NCBI GenBank assembly: GCA_030039695.1
Contig: JASHVB010000694.1
Coordinates: forward strand, 1-9,519
Source: Acetobacteraceae bacterium
GTDB taxonomy: Bacteria; Pseudomonadota; Alphaproteobacteria; Acetobacterales; Acetobacteraceae
Length of the DNA stretch: 9,519 nucleotides
Direction: 5' to 3'
A program made the position numbers and the translations under genes. Below, piece after piece: positions 1-4,893 of the stretch. Position 1 is the first letter of the stretch, and each line of letters opens with the position of its first letter. Under the pieces are notes generated by a model. That model was not told the origin of the DNA. It saw nothing but the letters and a program-made list of their open reading frames with translations, and searched no databases.

Positions 1-475
1 GCCTCCACGGTCCGGCGTGGCTCCCGCGGCCGCCGAACCGCCGAAGAATTCCGGCGCAGCACTGGCTTAGCAGAGTGGCAAAGCCGGGCCTCCGTGACAT
101 CCGCACAGTCGCCGCGCCAGCACCGAGTTCGCGCAGCACGAGGCGCGCGCGACAAGGGTGCGCCCCGTCACCCAGGCGGCCGCGGCGCCTCAGAGTAGCG
201 TGCGCAGAGCGGCGCAGACACACCCGGATTGAGCGTATTGCCTCGTCCTGGCCTCGGAAGCTGGGGCGGATCAATGCGCCATGTCCGGCCGACCTCATGT
301 CGCAGGACGCGGGAGGAGGGGAGCGGTCGCACCCGCTAGACGTCCCGCAATTATTTGATCTGCGGGTTAATCCTGGCTGGGTTTCGCCCGCCGGGCTGCC
401 GCCGCCAGTAAGTTTGTGACAGGTTGGCCTAGATTTGGGTCCTCTTCTCCGGGGTCACGAGGACGCTGAATGTGT
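1..475. other. Left flank without a supportable gene
   Basis: I see no convincing gene here. One + frame is open from the left edge to a TAG at 196-198, and another reaches a TAG at 68-70 with an Ala/Pro-rich tail that could be the last residues of a protein starting outside the window; neither resembles a family I know. The ATG-initiated frame at 75-419 is rich in Arg, Pro and Ala, as expected from chance translation of GC-rich DNA. The last 130 bases before the transporter are relatively AT-richer and should hold its promoter, but I could not identify a pair of -35 and -10 boxes with proper spacing. Confidence 0.5.
344..366. repeat. Short inverted repeat upstream of the transporter
   Basis: CCCGCA at 344-349 is mirrored by TGCGGG at 361-366 around an 11-base AT-rich centre. 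It lies about 120 bases upstream of the transporter start. It could be an operator for a repressor or a weak hairpin. There is no T-run after it, so I do not call it a terminator. A six-base arm pair is expected by chance fairly often, so this is a weak call. Confidence 0.25.
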
Positions 476-479
476 GGAG
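476..479 (+). promoter_or_regulatory. Ribosome binding site of the MFS transporter
   Basis: GGAG at 476-479 lies 8 bases before the ATG at 488. This supports that start: the next in-frame ATG upstream (470) runs into a TAG after four codons, and the later in-frame candidate GTG at 524 has no comparable site. Confidence 0.7.
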
Positions 480-487
480 CATAGGAT

Positions 488-1912
488 ATGAGTGTCCGCC
501 ATGATGTCCGCGAAGCCGACGGAGTGTGGGTTTCTCGCAGGGAGACTCGGCCCGTTCGCCGCGTGCTTGTCTTCACAATAGTGGCGCTCACGTTGTTCAT
601 GATGTCGGTGGACTCGACAATAGTTGCGACGGCGCTGTATTCCTTGCGTCGTGGTTTGCACACCTCGATCAACTGGGCCGGATGGACCATCACGGCCTAC
701 TCGTTCGGGTTTGTGTTGATGCTACCGCTCAGTGGCAAGTTCAGCGAACGGTATGGCCGCCGCAGAGTATTCCTCGGTTCGATCGTCGCCTTCACCGTAG
801 CATCACTGTTGTGCGGCCTGGCCACCAACATCTACATGCTCATCGTGTTGCGCGCGGTACAGGCGGCCGGCGGAGCGGGTTTCACGCCCTCGGCGACCGG
901 GATCGTCGTCGACCACTTCGGTCCCGTGCGCGACCGCGCGGTCAGCCTGTTCGGCAGCATCTTTCCGATCGGTGCGATGACCGGGCCCATATTCGGCGGG
1001 CTGTTCGTGTCGTACTGGACCTGGCGGGGCGTGTTTTTCGTCAACGTGCCAATCGGCGTGGCTGTCATCGCGCTGGCACTGCGCTACGTGCCGAGGGATC
1101 GGCCGCGAGGGGAGCAGACCCGCCAGAGGATGGACGCCGTCGGTATGGCGCTGCTCGGTATCGGCCTACTTGCCGGGATGTTCGCCGCCAGCTACCTGGG
1201 CGAAGCGAATGCGCACGCGTGGTCGCTTGCGTTCGTCGCGCCATCGATCATCGCGATTGGCGCTCTTTGGATGTTCTTCCGCCACATCAACGACTCCGCG
1301 CACCCGTTCATCGCACCACGCCTGGTTCACGGACCAGGTTTTGGGCCGGTTAATCTGGTCAACGCACTGTACTCGGGCGTCACGTTCGGGATGGCGTCGC
1401 TCGTCCCGCTGTACGCGATCAACCGCTACGGCATCACCGCCCTCGGCTCCGGGACACTGCTCACTGCCCAAGGGGCAGCCGCAATCACATTGTCACTTTT
1501 GGCTGCGTTGGCGCTGCGGCGAACGGGTCACCGGCTGCCGCTGTACGTCGGGAGTGCGGTTATCATAACCGGGATGCTGCTACTGGGCCTAACCCCGGTC
1601 GCCGGCATATCACCCTACTGGTGGTTGGCCGGTTCTGCCTTTCTCGTGGGGGTCGGTACCGGGATGATCAACCCGGCCAGCCGCAACGCCGGACTGCAAC
1701 TGGCACCTGGGCAAGCTTCGACCCTGGCCGCACTTCGATCGATGTGCCTGCAGTTGGGCACGATGATCACCATCTCGATCGCTACAGCCATCCTCGCCAG
1801 TTCCGATGACCCCGGCAGCATCCAAGCCTGGGTCTACGTCATTGCGGCCCTGATCCTCGTTGCCGCCTTACCGCTGATCGCCCGGGTGCCAGAGCACCGC
1901 GGTTCGTGGTAG
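488..1912 (+). CDS. MFS transporter, DHA2 (EmrB/QacA-like) drug efflux family
   Basis: A 474-residue inner membrane protein, probably a proton-driven exporter of drugs or other small molecules; the substrate cannot be read from sequence. After a charged N-terminus of about 25 residues I count 14 hydrophobic segments, roughly at 26-50, 64-82, 94-112, 113-131, 150-173, 181-199, 217-237, 244-264, 289-309, 322-343, 351-372, 377-396, 412-437 and 446-466. Fourteen is the DHA2 number. The first helix carries the family pattern VDSTIVATAL (41-50), like the LDxTIVNVALP motif. Motif A is GKFSERYGRRR (83-93) between helices 2 and 3, and the antiporter motif C is seen as GAMTGPIFGG (162-171) in helix 5. 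Length is usual for the family and the gene looks intact. No regulator or membrane-fusion partner is adjacent. Its third positions look less GC-extreme than those of the cob genes, and its wording recalls actinobacterial members, so acquisition by transfer is possible but untested. Confidence 0.9.
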   Translation: MSVRHDVREADGVWVSRRETRPVRRVLVFTIVALTLFMMSVDSTIVATALYSLRRGLHTSINWAGWTITAYSFGFVLMLPLSGKFSERYGRRRVFLGSIVAFTVASLLCGLATNIYMLIVLRAVQAAGGAGFTPSATGIVVDHFGPVRDRAVSLFGSIFPIGAMTGPIFGGLFVSYWTWRGVFFVNVPIGVAVIALALRYVPRDRPRGEQTRQRMDAVGMALLGIGLLAGMFAASYLGEANAHAWSLAFVAPSIIAIGALWMFFRHINDSAHPFIAPRLVHGPGFGPVNLVNALYSGVTFGMASLVPLYAINRYGITALGSGTLLTAQGAAAITLSLLAALALRRTGHRLPLYVGSAVIITGMLLLGLTPVAGISPYWWLAGSAFLVGVGTGMINPASRNAGLQLAPGQASTLAALRSMCLQLGTMITISIATAILASSDDPGSIQAWVYVIAALILVAALPLIARVPEHRGSW

Positions 1913-1971
1913 CGGCCGCTTTAACATACGGAAGGCAACAATCAATTCGCATCTGGTAGATGACAGAGAGC

Positions 1972-2165
1972 GTGTGGCTCTTCGTTTGAAGTGAGCGTGC
2001 ACCGGCGAGACCGGCGAGGGGTAGGTGGTGCGAGTCCGCTACGGTGAAGGAGTAGCGACCCACACCGGCGCCGAGCCGTGCGCCGTTGGCCGTGAGGATA
2101 GGGACGCAGCGTCGGTAGGCGATTGCATAGGCCAGCCACCGAGCCGCGAATTACAAACAAAGTCC
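1972..2165 (+). ncRNA. Structured RNA-like segment, possible 5' remnant of a group II intron
   Basis: This segment has the look of a folded RNA rather than of a gene. It begins with GTGTG at 1972-1976, which matches the GUGYG consensus of group II intron 5' ends. CGCTAC (2037-2042) and GTAGCG (2052-2057) form a 6-base-pair hairpin around a purine-rich loop, enclosed by GGTG and CACC. Further on, TGGCC and GGCCA around 2086-2135 enclose a smaller GACG/CGTC hairpin. The purine-rich linkers and the phrase GGTGCGAGTCC remind me of domain I of bacterial group II introns. I see no domain V (AGC-type catalytic hairpin) and no reverse transcriptase, so at best it is a 5' fragment. A plain intergenic region with chance GC-rich stems remains possible. 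Confidence 0.3.
2001..2018 (+). repeat. Perfect 9-nt tandem duplication
   Basis: ACCGGCGAG occurs twice head to tail at 2001-2009 and 2010-2018. It lies inside the RNA-like segment. It could be a slippage product or part of a stem in the putative intron fragment. Confidence 0.6.
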
Positions 2166-2421
2166 CGAGCGCCGACGCGTCCCTCATTGCGGAAGGCAAC
2201 TTGGGCGGCGCGTTACCGCGAGCACTTTTCGTTTTTGGCAATCCGGCAGCGGCCTCGGTACTTGATGACAGCCCGCAGGTGACGCTGCCGCCCGGTGCGG
2301 CAACGGATGTGGCGGCAGTGCCGTATGCGCCTGCCATCAGAATCGCCCTGCGCCGACCACGACCGGGACGGGGCGCCCGGCGAGATCGAGATCGGCCAGC
2401 TCCTGGTGCGGGAAGAGGCTT

Positions 2422-3060
2422 CTACAGCTTCAGCCTCACCCCGGCGACGACCGTTGGACCCGGCGTCTGCTACCCATTCACCGGCTCGAACTTCGAATCA
2501 AAGATGTTCGTCCCATTGGCGTAAATCTGAACCTTGGGTGCCACGGCGTACGCCACCGTCAGGTCCACAATCAACCCATGCGGCGAGGGGACAACATCGC
2601 TCGTGCTGAACCTGCTATTATTCACAAAGAAATTCTGGAACGCGCCCGTGTCGAGCAGCTCCGGTACAATCGTCAGTTCCGGCATCGGCGTAATCGTCGC
2701 ATCAAGCGACGCAGACTGAGCAGGCCGCAGCAGCAGCGGGGGATTGTCGTCGGCATCGCGCCCACAGGTGTAAGTCCACGTCGCCTGTAACAGCAGCCAG
2801 CGAGCAGCATGCAGCGTCAGCTCCGTCTCCACGCCCTGCGTGTGCGCCGAGCCGATATTCTCTGCGGTGTCCACCGCCGCCATATCCACCGCCAGGATGA
2901 GATTGTTGATCTTCTCATTGAAATACGTCGCTCCAAATGACACGAAGTTGGCCCGATGCAGTGGCGGCAGGGTCGTCGTGAACCCCGCCTCCCAGCCTTG
3001 CGCGCTTTCTGGCAGCAGATTCGGGTTGCCGACATCAGTTGCACCACCTGACCCATTCCA
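2422..3060 (-). pseudogene. TonB-dependent outer membrane receptor, C-terminal remnant with internal stop
   Basis: The - strand encodes the C-terminal part of a TonB-dependent receptor barrel. Recognisable pieces are GNPNLLPE (3030-3007), followed by a beta-strand pattern (GWEAGF, FGATYFNEKINNLI), an internal strand region with ENIGSAHTQGVETELTL, and the near-terminal ANGTNIFDSKFEPVNG. At 2472-2470 a TAG stop follows that glycine. Reading through it in the same frame gives QTPGPTVVAGVRLKL and a second TAG (2424-2422), which is the standard end of these receptors, where a Tyr codon (TAT/TAC) normally stands at the TAG position. The signal peptide, TonB box, plug and first half of the barrel are missing: upstream of about 3060 the frame enters the promoter and leader of the cob operon and stops making sense, although it stays open to 3876 by chance. 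The remnant is about 210 codons against 600-700 for a full receptor. Its place beside a cobalamin operon suggests a BtuB-like B12 receptor, but ligand specificity cannot be seen. The 5' boundary is approximate. Confidence 0.8.
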
Positions 3061-3091
3061 TCGATGCCCATGCTTCGTTGATTGCTCCCGA

Positions 3092-3119
3092 TTGACTGTG
3101 CGTCGAGCTTTGCTAGGCT
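3092..3119 (+). promoter_or_regulatory. Predicted sigma70-type promoter of the cob operon
   Basis: TTGACT (3092-3097) is a near-perfect -35 box. TAGGCT (3114-3119), after a 16-base spacer, is a weaker -10 box matching three of six consensus positions. Transcription would start at about 3125, exactly where the 5' strand of the riboswitch P1 helix begins. That agreement is the best argument for it. Confidence 0.5.
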
Positions 3120-3125
3120 CACTGG

Positions 3126-3305
3126 CGATGGTCCATCCACCAGGGTGGTGAAAAGGGAACGCCGTGCGGAGCGTGAGCTCCAAGTCGGCGGCTGCCCCCG
3201 CAACTGTGAGCGGAGAGCGGCGCGTCCAGTAGTCCACTGGGGCCATGAGGCTCCGGGAAGGCGAGCGCGCCGCGTTTGATTCGCGAGCCAGGAGACCTGC
3301 CATCG
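3126..3305 (+). promoter_or_regulatory. Cobalamin (adenosylcobalamin) riboswitch aptamer
   Basis: An RNA aptamer that binds a cobalamin and normally lowers expression of the genes behind it. The conserved B12 box is nearly complete: GCTGCCCCCGCAACTGTGAG at 3191-3210, followed by CGG. Other core elements are AAAAGGGAA (3151-3159), a CCAGT/ACTGG hairpin (3226-3240), GGGAAGGCG (3254-3262) and the 3' core GAGCCAGGAGACCTGCC (3285-3301). The outer helix P1 is perfect: CGATGG at 3126-3131 pairs with CCATCG at 3300-3305, extended by GGTC with GACC. A GGAGC/GCTCC hairpin sits inside the stem that leads to the B12 box. The aptamer is on the + strand directly upstream of the DUF1636-cobW-cobN-cobG operon, so this operon is its target rather than the receptor remnant on the other strand. 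Confidence 0.95.
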
Positions 3306-3332
3306 GAACAAGGCTGTGCCGTCGGGCGGGGC

Positions 3333-3373
3333 GCCCCGGCGGTGGCGGTGCGTCAAGCACCTCACCTCGGGGC
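3333..3373 (+). promoter_or_regulatory. Expression-platform hairpin of the riboswitch
   Basis: A long hairpin can form just after the aptamer: GCCCCG (3333-3338) with CGGGGC (3368-3373), GGTGG (3341-3345) with TCACC (3362-3366), and GGTGC (3347-3351) with GCACC (3357-3361), around the loop GTCAA. There is one G-T pair, a bulged C at 3346 and a small internal loop. No T-run follows, so a rho-independent terminator is unlikely. Its 3' arm contains CCTCACC (3360-3366), the exact complement of the Shine-Dalgarno segment at 3421-3427, so hairpin and Shine-Dalgarno pairing exclude each other. This points to control of translation initiation; which state is on is inference. Confidence 0.5.
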
Positions 3374-3420
3374 CAACCCGGGGGCGGCCGGCGTCCCGTT
3401 AGCGCGACTCCGCGACGCGT

Positions 3421-3427
3421 GGTGAGG
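3421..3427 (+). promoter_or_regulatory. Ribosome binding site of the first operon gene
   Basis: GGTGAGG at 3421-3427 lies 8 bases before the ATG at 3436. It is perfectly complementary to CCTCACC at 3360-3366 in the riboswitch expression platform, so its accessibility may be what B12 controls. Confidence 0.65.
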
Positions 3428-3435
3428 GATCGCCG

Positions 3436-3849
3436 ATGGCACCGACCGCATCGCCGACTGTTCGATTGGTCTACGTCCGTGCCTGCGTGACCTGCAAAGC
3501 TGGCACGGAAGTGGCGGATGATGCCGAACGGCCCTGTCGTCCGTTCTCGCGCGCGCTCAACGCCGACCGCGCATTCGGCGAGGATGCAGGATGGCTGGAA
3601 ACCCGCGAGGTGTCCTGCCTTGCGCTGTGCGACGATGGCGGCACGGTTGCGATCTCGATGCCGGAGAAAAGGAGCCACCTGCTGGGCAAGCTCAGCGCGG
3701 CCAAGGCCGCGGACCTCGTCAGCTACTCGCGCAGTCACCGCTCTTCCAGGACGGGCGTTGATTTCCCCTGCAAGCGCCCAGTCTCGCGGCGCGATGCCGT
3801 GCTCCGGCGGATGCCACCGCTTGCCTCTGCCCCGGAGATGTGGATGTGA
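3436..3849 (+). CDS. DUF1636 family protein, first gene of the cob operon
   Basis: A 137-residue soluble protein that I place in the DUF1636 family, small proteins often found next to cobW and cobN in Alphaproteobacteria. No reaction is established. The visible pattern is a cysteine pair CVTC (C17, C20) near the N-terminus, then CLALC (C61, C65) in the stretch VSCLALCDDGGTVAIS, which resembles the cysteine arrangement of thioredoxin-like ferredoxins. This suggests an Fe-S cluster or other metal site. Extra cysteines are at 34 and 112. The C-terminal part (RPVSRRDAVLRRMPP) matches the family's usual arginine-rich end. There is no signal peptide or membrane segment, so it should be cytoplasmic. 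It starts behind a clear Shine-Dalgarno sequence and the cobalamin riboswitch, and its TGA overlaps the cobW start. A role in handling cobalt or electrons for corrin synthesis is a guess from context. Confidence 0.8.
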   Translation: MAPTASPTVRLVYVRACVTCKAGTEVADDAERPCRPFSRALNADRAFGEDAGWLETREVSCLALCDDGGTVAISMPEKRSHLLGKLSAAKAADLVSYSRSHRSSRTGVDFPCKRPVSRRDAVLRRMPPLASAPEMWM

Positions 3850-4889
3850 ACGTGCGCGGCCTGACGGCGAAAACACCGGTCACCATCGTCACGGGCTTCC
3901 TCGGGGCGGGCAAGACCACGCTTGTCCGCAGCCTCCTCGACCAAGCGGCAGGCCGCAAATTTGCTGTGATCGTCAACGAGTTCGGTGAGCAGGGCGTCGA
4001 TGGCGACCTCCTCAAGACCTGCGGTGTCCAGGGGTGCACCGAGGTCGACGTCGTCGAGCTGGCCAATGGTTGCCTCTGCTGTACGGTAGCAGATGATTTC
4101 GTCCCGGCGATCGAGACGCTGATGGGGCGGCCCGAACCGCCGGAACACATCCTGATCGAGACCTCTGGGCTCGCTTTGCCGAAACCTCTGCTCAAGGCGT
4201 TCGGCTGGCCCTCGGTGCGCTCGCGACTGACCGTGGACGCCGTCATTGCCGTCATCGACGGTCCGGCCGTGGCCGCTGGCCGCTTCGCCGCCAACCCCGA
4301 AGCCGTGGCCGCACAGCGTGCCGCGGACCCGAGTGTCGACCACGACGACCCGCTGGCGGAGGTCTACGAGGACCAGCTTTCCGCCGCCGACCTGGTGGTC
4401 GTGAACAAGATTGACTTGCTTGCGCCGGAGGTACTCGCGGCGGTCCGCGAGCAGGTCTCGGCCCGCCTGAGGCGGGCCGTGAAGGTGGCGACGGCGCGGG
4501 AGGGCAGCGTTGACATCGAAGCAGCGCTTGGCCTGAACGCCGCGGCGGAAGGCGATCTGGCGGCGCGTCCCTCGCATCACGACGCCGCCGGGGACCACGA
4601 TCACGACGATTTTGAAAGCTTTGTCGTGCCTCTGCCGGAGATCGCCGAGCCAGACGGCTTTGTCGCCCGACTGAAGTCGCTGGTGGAGGCGCACGACATC
4701 CTCCGCGTGAAGGGTTTCGCCGCGGTCGCCGGCAAACCGATGCGGCTGGCCGTGCAGGGCGTCGGGCCCCGCTTGCGCCAGGAATTCGACCGGCCCTGGG
4801 CGGTCGGCGAGGCGCGAAGCGGCTATGTGGTGGTGATCGGCGAGACCGGGTTAGACCGGGCTGCGATCACCGCCGGGATCCTCGGCTAA
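3846..4889 (+). CDS. cobW: CobW, GTP-binding metal chaperone of cobalamin synthesis
   Basis: A cytoplasmic G3E-family P-loop GTPase thought to deliver cobalt for corrin metallation. I chose the GTG at 3846: it overlaps the previous gene's stop as GTGA and lies 8 bases after GGAG (3834-3837), whereas the GTG at 3840 is only 2 bases from that site. This gives 347 residues. Visible motifs are Walker A GFLGAGKTT (17-25), the metal-binding CLCC (76-79, in ELANGCLCC), ETSG (105-108, Walker B region) and the guanine-specificity motif NKID (187-190). A His/Asp-rich segment, SHHDAAGDHDHDD (243-255), separates the GTPase domain from the CobW C-terminal domain and probably binds metal. The C-terminal domain contains the typical RVKGFAAV (287-294). 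CobN follows after 4 bases, which fits supply of metal to the chelatase. Confidence 0.95.
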   Translation: MNVRGLTAKTPVTIVTGFLGAGKTTLVRSLLDQAAGRKFAVIVNEFGEQGVDGDLLKTCGVQGCTEVDVVELANGCLCCTVADDFVPAIETLMGRPEPPEHILIETSGLALPKPLLKAFGWPSVRSRLTVDAVIAVIDGPAVAAGRFAANPEAVAAQRAADPSVDHDDPLAEVYEDQLSAADLVVVNKIDLLAPEVLAAVREQVSARLRRAVKVATAREGSVDIEAALGLNAAAEGDLAARPSHHDAAGDHDHDDFESFVVPLPEIAEPDGFVARLKSLVEAHDILRVKGFAAVAGKPMRLAVQGVGPRLRQEFDRPWAVGEARSGYVVVIGETGLDRAAITAGILG

Positions 4890-4893
4890 TCCT

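Larger units (their letters stand above)
1913..2421. other. Gene-poor stretch between transporter and receptor remnant
   Basis: About 500 bases without a supportable gene. The transporter's TAG (1910-1912) runs into a 10-base palindrome AGCGGCCGCT (1911-1920), which has no loop or T-run and is unlikely to terminate. The first half contains the RNA-like segment described separately. In the second half, on the - strand, a short open frame ends at a TGA (2337-2339) that overlaps an ATG (2335-2337) as TGATG. The last residues before it (LADLDLAGRPVPVVVGAGRF) look protein-like, and the ATG opens a 131-codon frame of low-complexity composition. This resembles coupled gene ends, so it may be decayed coding DNA that once followed the receptor gene, but I recognise no family. 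Confidence 0.4.

Noticed and set aside
75..419. 114-codon + strand open frame in the left flank
   Set aside because: No ribosome binding site, Arg/Pro/Ser-rich low-complexity composition and no family resemblance.
1911..1920. Palindrome AGCGGCCGCT as transporter terminator
   Set aside because: A perfect palindrome without a loop and without a following T-run; a NotI-type site that arises easily in GC-rich DNA.
2024..2060. T-box leader suggested by GGAGTAGCGACC
   Set aside because: No aminoacyl-tRNA synthetase or amino acid gene follows, and I see no TGG-N-ACC-type T-box bulge or antiterminator downstream.
1960..2110. Second cobalamin riboswitch in the gap
   Set aside because: No B12 box or other aptamer core sequence on either strand here.
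2470..3876. 468-codon - strand open frame as one full-length protein
   Set aside because: Only the last ~195 codons resemble a receptor. The rest lies antisense to the riboswitch and the DUF1636 gene and is Arg/Pro-rich; it is open by chance in GC-rich DNA.
3735..4694. 319-codon - strand open frame opposite cobW
   Set aside because: Antisense of cobW, whose motifs are all on the + strand; no family features on the - strand.
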